The notes: a model not told the origin generated them from the sequence alone. 64,000 nt of DNA from Xanthomonas hydrangeae (GCA_905142475.1 LR990730.1:558001-622000); one strand, 5' to 3'. Positions 9,559 through 20,184 are shown, numbered from the stretch's first letter. Made by a program: numbers and translations.

Positions 9559-9915
9559 ATGAAGGCATATCAAGTTATGGTTGAAGGTGTGTTTGTTGTT
9601 TTTCCAGAGCTAGGGATTCGCCCTGGGGGATTTCAGACTACTTTTTTTGTATTAGCAATAAATGCTGCAAATGCCACGAAGAAAGCAGGAGAGTTGCTGG
9701 GTGAACGAATGAAGGCCCATTCTGTAGTCGGTATTGATTCTGGGATTTATACGGCTTATTATTGGGTTAACGATATTTGGGAAGTAACACTTCAAGCATT
9801 TTCGACAAACGAGGGGCGTGATTCGGGATTCACTTTTTTATTATTGGTCGATTTGAAATGTTTTTTTTGGCATGTCGTGGAGTGTTTTTTAGGAAGTATA
9901 GAAAATGGCTTCTAG
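9559..9915 (+). CDS. Probable immunity protein of the third tip
   Basis: The protein has 118 residues and starts 12 bases after the toxin stop codon. It is AT-rich. The readable core is KAYQVMVEGVFVVF, GFQTTFFVLAINA and GIYTAYYWVNDIWEV. The end, after GFTF, turns hydrophobic and cysteine-rich (CFFWHVVECF) and looks unlike the rest. A run of six T at about 9834 precedes this. One T fewer would give GFTFYYWSI and a stop, so a slippage event may have altered the tail. No family was recognised. Immunity is inferred from position. Confidence 0.5.
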   Translation: MKAYQVMVEGVFVVFPELGIRPGGFQTTFFVLAINAANATKKAGELLGERMKAHSVVGIDSGIYTAYYWVNDIWEVTLQAFSTNEGRDSGFTFLLLVDLKCFFWHVVECFLGSIENGF

Positions 9916-10120
9916 TTCAGCCTCGGTGATGATAGTCATGATGATTATATTATTAATATCAGGGATATTTTTCATTCATGAAAAATTCCGCAAATGGCCA
10001 GCCGTTCTTTTCATTGATCAAACGAATCAATTGCTTTCCTACTGTAGCACCGTATCTAACATATGCATGACAAAAAACTGCTGCGTCTTGGAAAGCGCGG
10101 AAACTCACTCTAATTGTTGA
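9905..10120 (+). CDS. Small putative membrane protein
   Basis: The protein has 71 residues and one clear transmembrane segment (VMIVMMIILLISGIFFI). The ATG overlaps the end of the preceding gene by 11 bases. The tail is cysteine-rich and ends where degraded Rhs DNA begins, so the gene may be truncated. It could be part of the immunity unit or a chance frame. Confidence 0.3.
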   Translation: MASSSASVMIVMMIILLISGIFFIHEKFRKWPAVLFIDQTNQLLSYCSTVSNICMTKNCCVLESAETHSNC

Positions 10121-10205
10121 TGCTGCCCGGGAGCTGGGCCGCTTTTTACCCGGTATGCCGACGAGCTCTTCAAGCAACATGCCCAAGGTCGCCGAGAGTG
10201 GCGGC

Positions 10206-10461
10206 AGCTCAGTACCAACATGATCCCAACGGCAATGTCAGCGCCATCCTGGACCAGACCCGTGGCGATGGGTATAGCCGCACCATGGAGTACGACGCAC
10301 GCGACCGGTTGCGGGTGGCGGCATCGGCCAGTTTCGGCGGCACCGGCGCGCATCGCTATACCTACGACGCGCAGGACAATCTGCGCACGCACGTCACCGG
10401 GGATACCAGCTACGAGTACTACTACGACGGCGCCAACCGCCTGACCAACCTGATGAACTAG
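10206..10461 (+). pseudogene. Terminal Rhs repeat fragment without a tip
   Basis: Nearly identical to bases 6150-6405: YQHDPNGNVSAILDQTRGDG, then YSRTMEYDARDRLRVAASAS, ending NRLTNLMN and a stop. It has no start, shell or toxin. It marks the right end of the Rhs array. Confidence 0.85.
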
Positions 10462-10551
10462 CGAGATGGAGATCGCTCTATCTGACCGGATCATTGGGGA
10501 AGACTTCGAACAGACCTTAAGAAGATTTTCAGGGGCAACTCATCACTGCCG

Positions 10552-12180
10552 TTAATCGGCACTGATCACCCGATTCTTGCCGGCGGCCTTGGCGTCGTAC
10601 ATGGCGCGATCGGCGCGGCGGACCAGCTCGTCCTGGGTTTCGTCGGTGCGTCGCAGCGCGACGCCGGCACTGAAACTGATGAAGATCCGCACGTCCTCGT
10701 GCAGCAACGAGCGTTGCGCCAGCGCGCGCTGCAGGCGGATCACCGCTGCGCTGGCTTCGAAGATGGTGGAGTCCGGCAACAGCAGCACGAATTCCTCGCC
10801 GCCGAAGCGGGCGATGGCATCGGTCGTGCGCAACACCGCCTTGGCCACGTCCACGGTGTGGCGCAGCGCGGCGTCGCCGCCGGCATGGCCGTAGGTCTCG
10901 TTGAGGCGGCGGAAGTCGTCCAGGTCCAGCATCGCCACGCATAGCGGCTGCCCGCTGCGCTGGGTGCGAGCGGCTTCGCGCTGGAACAGTTCTTCGAAAC
11001 CGCGCCGGTTGAGCGCGCCGGTGAGCTGGTCTTCGCGCACCAGGCCGGCCACGTCCTTGAGTTCCTGTTCGAGCGAGGCGATGCGCTGTTCGGAATCTTC
11101 GACCTGGCGGCGGGCCGCCAGCAGTTCGTCGCGTGCAGCCAGTGCCTGCGCCTGCACCCCGGCGGTGTCCTGCAGCAGGTCCTGCAACAGGCGATTGAGG
11201 TCGGGAATGCCGCGTGCGTCGCCGATCGCCTGCGAATAAGCGGCAACGCGATCGTGGTATTCGCCGGTGCTGGTGGCCATGCCGTCGAGCCGGTCGACGA
11301 AGGACACCATCATTTCGCGCATGGCGGTCTTGGAGTCGGCGATGCCTTGCTTGAGCAGGCCTTGCTTGTAGATGACCTCGCGCAGGGTGCCGCGTGCCTG
11401 TTCGATCGAGCCGACGTCCAGCGGGCCGGAAATCAGTTGCCGCACCACCGAGATCTGGCCCTGCAGCCAGCTGCGGTCGTCGAGCAGTTCACCCACGTTC
11501 TCCAGCAACAGGTCGAACAGGCCGAGCAACAGGTTCTGTTGCTCGCTGGCATCCTCGGCGCGCAGGCCGATCTGGTGGCTCAGCTCGCGCAGCCGCTGTT
11601 CCAGCGTGATCAGCTCATGCCCCGGGCGCCAATGGCGCAGCGCCGAGGCCAGCGTCTGCGCCTCTTCGGCCAGCTCCGGGCTGCGTTGCAGCAGCGTGGC
11701 CAGGGCGTTGCCCAATGCATGCCGCAACAGATCGCGCAGCTGCTCGGCCTCGGTGCGGCCCTCGGCCAGCGAATCGCCGGTGTCGACGGTGCGGATGTAC
11801 TTGTCGATCAACTGGCGCAGGCCGCGGCCGTAGCCAGGCCAGTCGCCGGCCGCGTAGGCCGCGCTCAGGCGCACGCCCATGTCGCCGAGTTCGCCGTGCA
11901 GGCTGGCGATGCCTTCGGCAAACGACAGCAACAAGGCCTCCGGATGTGACGCATGCGAGAACAGGCGTATCAGCAAGGCAGTGGCGGCGGCAGGATCGTG
12001 CGCGCCGGATTTGGTCTTGGCCGGCACCAATTGATGCGCCGCCAGGCCTTGCCCACCGCGCTCGCCGTTCAGCACTGCCGGCAAGGCCGCAGCCGGGTGC
12101 GCGCTGTCCGCCCCGCCCCAGGGCAACAGGCGGCGCAGCCCGCCACGCGGGCGGCTTGGAAGTTCAGGCTGGTCTGCCAT
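10552..12180 (-). CDS. Diguanylate cyclase (GGDEF) with helical N-terminus
   Basis: The protein has 542 residues from MADQPELP; a longer frame to 12282 exists but adds no recognisable sequence. It makes cyclic di-GMP from two GTP. The first 350 residues or so are helical and without membrane segments, with a coiled-coil stretch (LAARDELLAARRQVEDSEQR) before the GGDEF domain. The active-site loop reads ARFGGEEFVLLLPDS. Five residues before GGEEF is RTTD, a standard inhibitory I-site (RxxD), so product feedback is expected. DQLTGALNRRGF opens the domain. There is no EAL domain. The gene is soluble and transcribed against the Rhs array. The sensory input is unknown. Confidence 0.88.
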   Translation of the reverse strand: MADQPELPSRPRGGLRRLLPWGGADSAHPAAALPAVLNGERGGQGLAAHQLVPAKTKSGAHDPAAATALLIRLFSHASHPEALLLSFAEGIASLHGELGDMGVRLSAAYAAGDWPGYGRGLRQLIDKYIRTVDTGDSLAEGRTEAEQLRDLLRHALGNALATLLQRSPELAEEAQTLASALRHWRPGHELITLEQRLRELSHQIGLRAEDASEQQNLLLGLFDLLLENVGELLDDRSWLQGQISVVRQLISGPLDVGSIEQARGTLREVIYKQGLLKQGIADSKTAMREMMVSFVDRLDGMATSTGEYHDRVAAYSQAIGDARGIPDLNRLLQDLLQDTAGVQAQALAARDELLAARRQVEDSEQRIASLEQELKDVAGLVREDQLTGALNRRGFEELFQREAARTQRSGQPLCVAMLDLDDFRRLNETYGHAGGDAALRHTVDVAKAVLRTTDAIARFGGEEFVLLLPDSTIFEASAAVIRLQRALAQRSLLHEDVRIFISFSAGVALRRTDETQDELVRRADRAMYDAKAAGKNRVISAD

Positions 12181-12666
12181 GCGCCAGGGTCTCAAAGTCG
12201 TAGTGCTATCGCTCGTTATCGGCGCGCAGGCGGGTGGCTTAAGCGGGCCAGACAGGAGTCCGTATGACCAGCATGCGCGCATCGGACAGGCAGGGGGCGC
12301 ACCAGTGCTGCGCGTGTGCGCATGAACAAGTCATACAAGTGACGGCGGGCGCCGCCGAAGGATCCCGCCTGCGCTGCATTGCAGTGTTGGTGCATCGATG
12401 GAGGCACGTCATCGCCCTGCAATGTGCGGCTTATGCCTGCGTGCATGCGCAACCATGCGCAACGGAATGTCGGTTGTCGCAGAAAAGTCAGCACGTATTC
12501 ACGCATTTTTTATTTGGTCGGGGTGTAGATTCATCTCCAAGGACAACGTGGAGTACGCGCGTCATCCCCGCTCCTCATTCGCAGCAGGTCGCCTGGCCGT
12601 AGTGGCAGACGATGGTTTCCGCTTCGCTGTTTTTCCGTCTCCACCCACTTTACGACGGACGTTTAG
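12181..12666. other. Divergent intergenic region, cyclase to glgA
   Basis: About 490 bases between divergent genes. It probably holds both promoters. I see short inverted repeats but no convincing -35/-10 pair and no supported gene. Confidence 0.5.
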
Positions 12667-14250
12667 ATGGTTGCCATGATGCCGCTGCACGCTACTACCG
12701 CACGCTTAGAGCGAAGCACGATGATCCCTACTCTGAAGAAGAGCGGGCGACCGCGCGATGCACGCGGGCGTTTCATCCGGCACCACGAGCGCCTGCCGGT
12801 CTCGTTGGCCGACACGCGTGGTGCGCTGTTCGTGGTGTCGGAGATGGCGGACTTCATCAAGGCCGGCGGTCTGGGCGATGTGGCCGCGGCACTGCCACGC
12901 GCGCTGCGCCACCGTTACGACGTGCGGGTGTTGATCCCCGGCTACCGCGCGGTGCTGGCGCGCGCCGGCAAGGTGGAGATCGTCGGCCGGGTGTTGGCGC
13001 ATGCTGCGCTGCCGGCCTGCGACATCGGCCGCATCGTGCAGTCCGATGGCCTGCCGATCTACATCCTGTTGTCCAAGGAACTGTTCGAACGCGACGGCTC
13101 ACCGTATGTGAGCACCAGTGGTTCGGAGTTCGAAGACAACGCGATCCGCTTCGCTACCTTGTCGCATGCCGCCGCGCAGATTGCCGCAGGCCATGCCGGA
13201 TTGGGCTGGAAGCCGCGCCTGCTGCATTTGAACGACTGGCCGTGCGCGTTGGCGGCGGCCTATGTGCGTTGGTCCGGCGGCACCACGCCCTGCCTGCTGA
13301 CCATCCATAACCTGGCCTATCAGGGTCTGGTGCCGTATTCGATGGCGGCCGCGCTGGGTATCCCCGCCGAGCGGGTGGCCGAGCTGGAGTTCTACGGGCA
13401 GATGTCGTTCCTGCGCGGCGGCATCGTGCATGCCGACCACGTCAACACCGTCAGCGTCAGCTATGCCCAGCAGATCACCGGCCCGGCACAGGGCTGCGGG
13501 CTGGATCGCCTGCTGGCCGGGCGCGCGGCCAAGGGCGCGCTCACCGGTATCGTCAACGGCATCGACGCCAGCTGGGATCCGCGTACCGACGCACATCTGG
13601 ACGCGCATTTCAGCGTCAATCATTGGCAGGGCCGTCAGGCCAACGCCGCGCAGGTGCGCAAGGCGTTCGGGCTGCGCGAAAGCACCGGCCCGTTGTTTGC
13701 GGTGGTCTCGCGGCTGGTGCACCAGAAAGGCCTGGACCTGATCTGCGAGGTCGCCCCGCAGATCGTGGCGGCCGGCGGCCAGATCGCAGTGATCGGCGGC
13801 GGTGAGCCGGAGATCGAGCAACAGGTTGCGGAGCTGACCCGGCGTTATCCCGGCCAGGTCGGTGCCTTCATCGGTTTCGAAGAGGGCCTGGCGCGGCGCA
13901 TGTTCGCCGGTGCCGACTTCCTGCTGATGCCCTCGCGCTTCGAGCCCTGCGGGCTGAGCCAGATGTACGCGCAGCGCTTTGGCTGCCTGCCGATCGCGCA
14001 CGCCACCGGCGGCCTGATCGACACGGTGGATGACGGTGTCACCGGCTTCCTGTTCCAGCAGGCCAGTGTGGAGGCCTTGCGCCGCTGCCTGGAGCGCGCC
14101 TTCCGCACCTTCCGCCTGCCCAGCCTGCTGTCAGCGATGCGCCGTGCGGCGATGCTGCGCCCCAGCGGTTGGGATGTGGCCGGCAAGAAGTACCTCTCCC
14201 TCTACGAACGCACCGCCGCCACTGCGCCCGCGCTTGCGACGGTGTCATGA
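12667..14250 (+). CDS. glgA: Glycogen synthase
   Basis: A GT5 family synthase of 527 residues; it transfers glucose from an activated sugar to the non-reducing end of glycogen. The N-terminal nucleotide-sugar loop motif [13 protein letters not shown] is present. Further on are the conserved HNLAYQG, the NGID segment, and [20 protein letters not shown] in the C-terminal Rossmann domain. The N-terminus is about 50 residues longer than in E. coli GlgA and basic. An in-frame ATG at 12721 would drop 18 residues; neither has a strong ribosome site. The stop overlaps the glgB start (ATGA), making it the first gene of a coupled operon. No glgC is in the window. Confidence 0.93.
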   Translation: MVAMMPLHATTARLERSTMIPTLKKSGRPRDARGRFIRHHERLPVSLADTRGALFVVSEMADFIKAGGLGDVAAALPRALRHRYDVRVLIPGYRAVLARAGKVEIVGRVLAHAALPACDIGRIVQSDGLPIYILLSKELFERDGSPYVSTSGSEFEDNAIRFATLSHAAAQIAAGHAGLGWKPRLLHLNDWPCALAAAYVRWSGGTTPCLLTIHNLAYQGLVPYSMAAALGIPAERVAELEFYGQMSFLRGGIVHADHVNTVSVSYAQQITGPAQGCGLDRLLAGRAAKGALTGIVNGIDASWDPRTDAHLDAHFSVNHWQGRQANAAQVRKAFGLRESTGPLFAVVSRLVHQKGLDLICEVAPQIVAAGGQIAVIGGGEPEIEQQVAELTRRYPGQVGAFIGFEEGLARRMFAGADFLLMPSRFEPCGLSQMYAQRFGCLPIAHATGGLIDTVDDGVTGFLFQQASVEALRRCLERAFRTFRLPSLLSAMRRAAMLRPSGWDVAGKKYLSLYERTAATAPALATVS

Positions 14251-16478
14251 GCGAACGGTTGGGCGTGCAGGGGCAGCAGACGGAAGCAGCGGCGGTGAGC
14301 ATGGAAGAGGCGTCCGAAGTCATGCGGTGCGTGCAGGCGCTGGCCGATGGATTGCCCGCCGATGCCTTCGCGGTACTTGGCCCGCAGACACAGGCCGACG
14401 GCCGCCGCCTGGTGCGCGTGCTGGCGCCCGGCGCCGAGGCGATGGGGTTGATCGATCCGCGCGGCAAGTTGTTGGCACGCATGCAGCCCGGCGCGATCGA
14501 GGGTGTGTTCGAAGGCGTGTTGGCGGTGGAGGGCCCTTATCGGTTGCGCATCGTCTGGCCGGATGTGGTGCAGGAGATCGAAGACCCGTACGCCTTTGCC
14601 GCCACGCTGGATGAGTCGGTACTGCTGCAGATTGCCGCAGGCGATGGCCTGGCGCTACGCAGCGCCCTGGGCGCGCAGCATCTGCATTGCAACGACGTGC
14701 CGGGCGTGCGTTTTGCCGTGTGGGCGCCGCACGCCCAACGCGTGGCAGTGGTCGGCGACTTCAATGGCTGGGACCTGCGGCGGCATCCGATGCGCCAGCG
14801 GATCGGCGGCTTCTGGGAGCTGTTCCTGCCGCGCGTGGAAGCCGGTACCCGCTACAAGTACGCCATCACTGCCGCCGACGGCCGCGTGCTGCTCAAGGCC
14901 GACCCGGTGGCGCGTCAAAGCGAATTGCCGCCTGCCACGGCCTCGGTGGTACCGGGCGCCGCGGCGTTCGCGTGGACCGATGCTGCCTGGATCGCTTCGC
15001 GCGATGCGAGTGCGGCGCCGGCGCCACTGTCGATCTACGAAGTGCACGCCGCCTCCTGGCGCCGCGATGGGCATGACCAGCCGCTGGATTGGCCGGCACT
15101 TGCCGCACAACTGATTCCGTATGTGCAGCAGCTCGGCTTCACCCATATCGAGCTGCTGCCGATCACCGAGCATCCGTTCGGTGGCTCGTGGGGCTATCAA
15201 CCGCTTGGCCTGTACGCGCCGACCGCGCGGCATGGCAGCCCGGACGGGTTTGCCCAATTCGTCGACGCCTGCCATCGCGCCGGTATCGGCGTGATCCTGG
15301 ACTGGGTCAGCGCGCACTTCCCCGATGATGCGCACGGCCTGGCGCAGTTCGATGGCGCGGCCCTGTACGAACATGCCGACCCGCGCGAAGGCATGCATCG
15401 CGACTGGAATACGCTGATCTACAACTACGGCCGGCCGGAAGTGACCGCCTACTTGCTGGGCAGCGCGCTGGAGTGGATCGACCACTATCACCTCGACGGT
15501 CTGCGCGTGGATGCGGTGGCCTCGATGCTGTACCGCGACTATGGCCGCGCCGAAGGCGAGTGGGTGCCCAACGCGCATGGCGGGCGCGAGAATCTGGAGG
15601 CCGTCGCTTTCCTGCGCCAGCTCAACAGCGAGATCGCCGCGCGCTTTCCCGGGGTGCTGACGATCGCCGAAGAGTCCACCGCATGGCCGGGCGTGACTGC
15701 GCCGATCGGTGAGGGCGGCCTGGGCTTTACGCACAAATGGAACATGGGCTGGATGCACGACACGCTGAGCTACATGCAGCGCGATCCGGCCGAGCGCGCG
15801 CAGCACCACAGCCAGCTGACCTTCGGCCTGGTCTACGCGTTCTCCGAACGCTTCGTGCTGCCGCTCTCGCATGACGAAGTGGTGCATGGCACCGGTGGTC
15901 TGCTTGGGCAAATGCCGGGCGACGACTGGCGGCGCTTTGCCAATCTGCGCGCCTATCTGGCGCTGATGTGGGCGCATCCGGGCGACAAACTGCTGTTCAT
16001 GGGTGCCGAATTCGGCCAGTGGCGCGACTGGAATCACGACCAATCGCTGGACTGGCATCTGCTCGATGGCGCCCCGCATCGCGGCGTGCAGCAATTGGTG
16101 GGCGATCTCAACGCGGCCTTGCGTCGCGTGCCGGCGTTGTATCGCGGCACCCATCGCGCCGACGGCTTCGACTGGAGCGTGGCCGACGATGCGCGCAACA
16201 GCGTGCTGGCCTTCATCCGCCACGATCCCGATGGCGGCCCACCGCTGCTGGCGGTGAGCAACCTCACCCCGCAACCGCTTCACGACTATCGCGTCGGCGT
16301 GCCGCGTGCCGGCGGCTGGCGCGAAATCCTCAACACCGACAGTGCCCATTACGGCGGCAGCAATCCCGGCAACAGCGGTCGCCTTGCGACCGAGCCGGTG
16401 GGCATGCACGGGCATGCACAACGCCTGCGCCTGACCCTACCGCCGCTGGCCACGATCTATCTGCAAGCGGAGAAATAA
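14247..16478 (+). CDS. glgB: 1,4-alpha-glucan branching enzyme
   Basis: A GH13_9 enzyme of 743 residues that cuts alpha-1,4 chains and rejoins them by alpha-1,6 bonds. N-terminal carbohydrate-binding modules (N1 plus CBM48, with [17 protein letters not shown]) precede the barrel. The nucleophile is the Asp in [12 protein letters not shown] (residue 422). The acid/base is the first Glu of AEEST (residue 475). The 53-residue spacing equals that of the E. coli enzyme, and LSHDEVVHG supplies the third carboxylate. The ATG overlaps the glgA stop; an upstream in-frame ATG at 14169 lies inside glgA and is not needed. It is followed two bases later by treZ. Confidence 0.95.
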   Translation: MSERLGVQGQQTEAAAVSMEEASEVMRCVQALADGLPADAFAVLGPQTQADGRRLVRVLAPGAEAMGLIDPRGKLLARMQPGAIEGVFEGVLAVEGPYRLRIVWPDVVQEIEDPYAFAATLDESVLLQIAAGDGLALRSALGAQHLHCNDVPGVRFAVWAPHAQRVAVVGDFNGWDLRRHPMRQRIGGFWELFLPRVEAGTRYKYAITAADGRVLLKADPVARQSELPPATASVVPGAAAFAWTDAAWIASRDASAAPAPLSIYEVHAASWRRDGHDQPLDWPALAAQLIPYVQQLGFTHIELLPITEHPFGGSWGYQPLGLYAPTARHGSPDGFAQFVDACHRAGIGVILDWVSAHFPDDAHGLAQFDGAALYEHADPREGMHRDWNTLIYNYGRPEVTAYLLGSALEWIDHYHLDGLRVDAVASMLYRDYGRAEGEWVPNAHGGRENLEAVAFLRQLNSEIAARFPGVLTIAEESTAWPGVTAPIGEGGLGFTHKWNMGWMHDTLSYMQRDPAERAQHHSQLTFGLVYAFSERFVLPLSHDEVVHGTGGLLGQMPGDDWRRFANLRAYLALMWAHPGDKLLFMGAEFGQWRDWNHDQSLDWHLLDGAPHRGVQQLVGDLNAALRRVPALYRGTHRADGFDWSVADDARNSVLAFIRHDPDGGPPLLAVSNLTPQPLHDYRVGVPRAGGWREILNTDSAHYGGSNPGNSGRLATEPVGMHGHAQRLRLTLPPLATIYLQAEK

Positions 16479-16480
16479 CG

Positions 16481-18238
16481 ATGAACGAGCGCAACGACAC
16501 CCTGCCGGCATGGGGCGCATGGCCAGCGGGTGAGGGACAGGTGCGCTTTGCGCTCTGGGCACCGGATGCCAAGGGCGTGGATGTGGTCTTCGACGACGGC
16601 GTGCGTCGCGCGCTGCAAGCCGGGCAGGATGGGTTTTTCACTGCGCTGATCGACTGCGCCGCCGATGCGCGGTATCGCTACAGCATCGATGACGGCGAGC
16701 CGGTGCCGGACCCGGCCTCGCGCTGGCAGCCCGAGGGCGTACACGGCCCCAGCGCCGTGCAGCGCAGCGATGGCTATGCCTGGCAGAACATCCAGTGGCA
16801 GGGACGGCCGTGGGACGAAGCGGTGATCTACGAACTGCACGTCGGCACATGCGGCGGCTATGCCGGTGTGCAGGCGCAATTGCCGCAGCTGGCGGCAATG
16901 GGCATCACCGCGATCGAGCTGATGCCGTTGAGTGCGTTTCCGGGTGCGCACAACTGGGGCTACGACGGCGTGCTGCCGTACGCGCCGGTGGAAGCCTATG
17001 GCACGCCTGACGAATTGAAGGCGCTAATCGATGCCGCGCACGGGCATGGCCTGATGGTGTTGCTGGATGTGGTCTACAACCACTTCGGCCCGGACGGCAA
17101 TTATCTGCACAGCTACGCCGCCCCGTTCTTCAATGAAGACAAGCCCACCCCGTGGGGCGCGGCGATCGATTTCCGCAAGCCGCAGGTGCAGCGTTACTTT
17201 CTCGACAACGCGCTGATGTGGCTGCACGAATACGGCTTCGACGGCCTGCGTCTGGATGCGGTGCACGCGATCACCCCGAACGCCTTCCTGGACACCTTGC
17301 GCGAGACCGTGCAGGCCAGTCTGCCGGCCGGTCGCCACGTGCATCTGGTGCTGGAGAACGAATTCAACCAGGCCTCGCAGCTGCAACGCGGCTACACCGC
17401 GCAGTGGGACGACGACTTCCACAACGCCTTGCATGTGTTGCTGACCGGTGAGCAGGAAGGCTATTACGCTGCATTCGCCGATCAACCGACCCAGCATCTG
17501 GCGCGCGTGCTGGGCGAAGGCTTCGCCTATCAGGGCCAGCCGGATCCGCGTGGACATGTGCGCGGCGAGCCCAGCGGCGGCCTGCCGCCGCACAAGTTTG
17601 TGATCTTTGCGCAGAACCACGACCAGATCGGTAACCGTGCGCGGGGCGAGCGGTTGACCGTACTGGTGTCGCAACAACGCCTGCGCGCCGCACTGGCGTT
17701 GACCGCGCTGACGCCGATGATTCCGCTGTTCTTCATGGGCGAGCCGTGGGGCGCCACGCAGCCGTTCCTGTTCTTCACCGATTTCGGCCCGCCGCTGGAC
17801 GATGCGGTGCGCGAAGGCCGTCGTCGCGAGTTCGCGCACTTTGCCGCGTTCGCCGACGAAGCGCAGCGCGCCACCATTCCCGACCCGAACAGCCACGCCA
17901 CCTTCGCCGCTTCGCGCTCGCCGATCGAAGATGCCGCGCAGGGCGAAGGCGTGCAGTGGACAACCTGGTTCACCGCGCTGCTGGGCGTGCGCCGCCAGTG
18001 GCTGGTACCGGGGCTTGCACAGGCGCGCGCCGTGGGCGCCGAGGTGCTGGCCGACGGTGCAGTGACCGCCAGCTGGGAATTGCCCGACGGGCTGTGGCAT
18101 ATCGCCTTCAACGTCGGCGCCGCGGCGGTGCCGATGCCGTTGCGGCGCGGACGCGTGGCGCATGTCGAGAATGTCGCCGCCGATGCGCAGCAATTGCCGG
18201 TCGATGGCTTCATCGCCTGGCACGAGGCGCGCGCATGA
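16481..18238 (+). CDS. treZ: Malto-oligosyltrehalose trehalohydrolase
   Basis: The protein has 585 residues. It releases trehalose from chains whose reducing end has been converted to a trehalosyl unit by TreY. It has an N-terminal CBM48-like domain (VRFALWAPDAKGVDVVF). The GH13 barrel carries WGYDGVLPYAPVEAYGTPDE, the nucleophile in DGLRLDAVHAI (Asp 259), the acid in LVLENEFN (Glu 292) and FAQNHDQIGNR. The start is two bases after glgB, and the stop overlaps malQ (ATGA). The longer frame from 15968 is a read-through of glgB in another frame and is rejected. Confidence 0.94.
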   Translation: MNERNDTLPAWGAWPAGEGQVRFALWAPDAKGVDVVFDDGVRRALQAGQDGFFTALIDCAADARYRYSIDDGEPVPDPASRWQPEGVHGPSAVQRSDGYAWQNIQWQGRPWDEAVIYELHVGTCGGYAGVQAQLPQLAAMGITAIELMPLSAFPGAHNWGYDGVLPYAPVEAYGTPDELKALIDAAHGHGLMVLLDVVYNHFGPDGNYLHSYAAPFFNEDKPTPWGAAIDFRKPQVQRYFLDNALMWLHEYGFDGLRLDAVHAITPNAFLDTLRETVQASLPAGRHVHLVLENEFNQASQLQRGYTAQWDDDFHNALHVLLTGEQEGYYAAFADQPTQHLARVLGEGFAYQGQPDPRGHVRGEPSGGLPPHKFVIFAQNHDQIGNRARGERLTVLVSQQRLRAALALTALTPMIPLFFMGEPWGATQPFLFFTDFGPPLDDAVREGRRREFAHFAAFADEAQRATIPDPNSHATFAASRSPIEDAAQGEGVQWTTWFTALLGVRRQWLVPGLAQARAVGAEVLADGAVTASWELPDGLWHIAFNVGAAAVPMPLRRGRVAHVENVAADAQQLPVDGFIAWHEARA

Positions 18239-20184
18239 GTACGCGCGATCTGAGCCGGGCGGATCTGCACACGCTGGCCGGTGCGGCCGGTGTGATGGTG
18301 GACTGGGTGGATGCCAGCGACCAGCCACGGCAGGTGTCCGAGCAATCGCTGCATGCGGTGCTCACCGCGCTGGAACTGCCTGCGGCCACCGCCACGCAAC
18401 GCGAAGACAGCCTGCGCCGCTGCAAGGCGCAGGCCACCGAGCCGGCGCCGCTGCTGACCGTGCAGGTGACCGAGCTGTTGCCGGTGTCGGTTGCCGCCAA
18501 TGCGCGCGGCCGTTGGGTGGACGACAGCGGCGCCAGCGAAGAGGCGCGTGCGGATGCACAGGGACAGGTGCGCGCACCGCAACGTTTCGGTTACTGGACG
18601 CTGCAGATCGGCACATTGACGCAGCAGGTCGCAGTGGCGCCGCAACGCTGCTTCAGCGTGGCCGATGCCTGCGGCCTGCCGGCACCGCGTGCCTGGGGCA
18701 TGGCGTTGCAGGTGTATTCGGCGCGCAGCATCGACGATGCCGGCATCGGCGACGCGGCCGGCACGGTGGAATGGGTACGGCATGCCGCACTGGCCGGCGC
18801 CGATGCATTGGCCCTGAGTCCGGTGCATGCCTCGCGCCCGGTCACCACTGGCTACAGCCCGTATTCGCCCAGCGACCGGCGTTTTCTGGATCCCTTGCAT
18901 GCCGCACCTGTGCGTGTGCTTGGCGAACTCGCATTGAATGCGATCGGCGAAGTGCCCGGCCTGCGCGAACGCTTCGATACCTTGCACAACACTGCATTGA
19001 TCGACTGGCCGGCGTCTGCGCAGGCCAAGTGGCAATTGCTGCGCCATCTGTACACGCGCGTCGCAGCAGATCACGCCGACCTGGTCGCGTTCCGTAGCGA
19101 GGGCGGCGATGCGCTGGAGGGCTTTGCACGCTTTGCCGCGCAGGATTTCGGTGATGGCGATCCGCAGCTGCATGTGTTCACGCAATGGCTGGCGGCGCGC
19201 AGTTGGTCGGATGCGCAGCGCGAGGCGCACGAGCGTGGCATGAAGATCGGCTTGATCGCCGATCTGGCCGTGGGCTTCGACCCCAATGGCGCCGAAGCTG
19301 CAGCTGCCGCAGACACCGTGTTGCGTGGCCTGGTGCTGGGCGCACCGCCGGATGCCTTCAATGCCGATGGTCAGCATTGGGGCATCGGCGCGTATTCGCC
19401 CACTGCGTTGCGGCGCAGCGGCTACGCGCCGTATATCGCATTGCTGCGTGCGGTGCTGCGCGACCGCGGCGGCATCCGTATCGACCATATCCTGGGGCTG
19501 TTGCGGCTGTGGGTGGTGCCCGAAGGCGCCAGCTCCAACGAAGGCGCGTATCTGGCCTATCCGCTGCACGATCTGCTCAATCTGCTCGCGCTGGAATCGT
19601 GGCGGCATCGCGCCATCGTGATCGGCGAAGACCTCGGCGTGGTGCCGCCGGGCATCCGCGAAGAACTGTCGCGGCGCGGAGTGATGGGCATCGATGTGCT
19701 GATGTTCACCCGCGACGACAACGGCGCCTTTGTGTCGCCGGCGCTGTGGCGGCCGGATGCGGTGGCCACCACCACCACGCACGATCTGCCCACCTTGACC
19801 GGCTGGCGCGAAGGCCGCGATATCGATTGGCGACGCAAGCTGGAACTGATCACGCCCGCGCAGGCGAGCGACGATGCCGTCGCGCGCAGCAAGGATCTTG
19901 CACGTCTGGATGCGGCGGTCGAACACGCTGGCCTGAGCGCCGCGGACGACCCGCTGCTGGGCGCGCTGCGCTTCACCGCCACCAGCGTGTCGCCACTGGC
20001 CCTGTTGCCGGTGGAAGACGCACTGGCGCTGCAAGAACAACCCAATCTGCCGGGCACCGTCGAGGTCCATCCCAACTGGCGTCGACGCCTGCCCGATCCC
20101 TTGCCGCATGCGCGCCTGAGTACGGCGCTGCAGGGCTTTGCCGAGGCGCGTCGCGTCGCGGCCGTTTCGGAACCGCATCCATGA
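18235..20184 (+). CDS. malQ: 4-alpha-glucanotransferase (amylomaltase)
   Basis: A GH77 enzyme of 649 residues that moves maltodextrin segments between chains. Characteristic segments are LQVYSARSIDDAGIGDAAGT, TTGYSPYSPSDRRFLDPLH, IRIDHILGLLRLWVVPEG with the nucleophile region, IGEDLGVVPPGI with the acid, and TTTTHDLPTLTGWREG. The N-terminal 140 residues form a divergent domain before the catalytic part. It overlaps treZ upstream and treY downstream by four bases each, so it is translated as part of the set. Its role here is probably to lengthen short dextrins so that TreY/TreZ or GlgB can use them. Confidence 0.94.
   Translation: MSTRDLSRADLHTLAGAAGVMVDWVDASDQPRQVSEQSLHAVLTALELPAATATQREDSLRRCKAQATEPAPLLTVQVTELLPVSVAANARGRWVDDSGASEEARADAQGQVRAPQRFGYWTLQIGTLTQQVAVAPQRCFSVADACGLPAPRAWGMALQVYSARSIDDAGIGDAAGTVEWVRHAALAGADALALSPVHASRPVTTGYSPYSPSDRRFLDPLHAAPVRVLGELALNAIGEVPGLRERFDTLHNTALIDWPASAQAKWQLLRHLYTRVAADHADLVAFRSEGGDALEGFARFAAQDFGDGDPQLHVFTQWLAARSWSDAQREAHERGMKIGLIADLAVGFDPNGAEAAAAADTVLRGLVLGAPPDAFNADGQHWGIGAYSPTALRRSGYAPYIALLRAVLRDRGGIRIDHILGLLRLWVVPEGASSNEGAYLAYPLHDLLNLLALESWRHRAIVIGEDLGVVPPGIREELSRRGVMGIDVLMFTRDDNGAFVSPALWRPDAVATTTTHDLPTLTGWREGRDIDWRRKLELITPAQASDDAVARSKDLARLDAAVEHAGLSAADDPLLGALRFTATSVSPLALLPVEDALALQEQPNLPGTVEVHPNWRRRLPDPLPHARLSTALQGFAEARRVAAVSEPHP

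Noticed and set aside
14655..16421. 588-codon minus-strand frame
   Set aside because: Antisense to glgB, whose catalytic residues are all in place.
17530..20178. 882-codon minus-strand frame
   Set aside because: Antisense to treZ and malQ; composition is that of a shadow and no motif is present.
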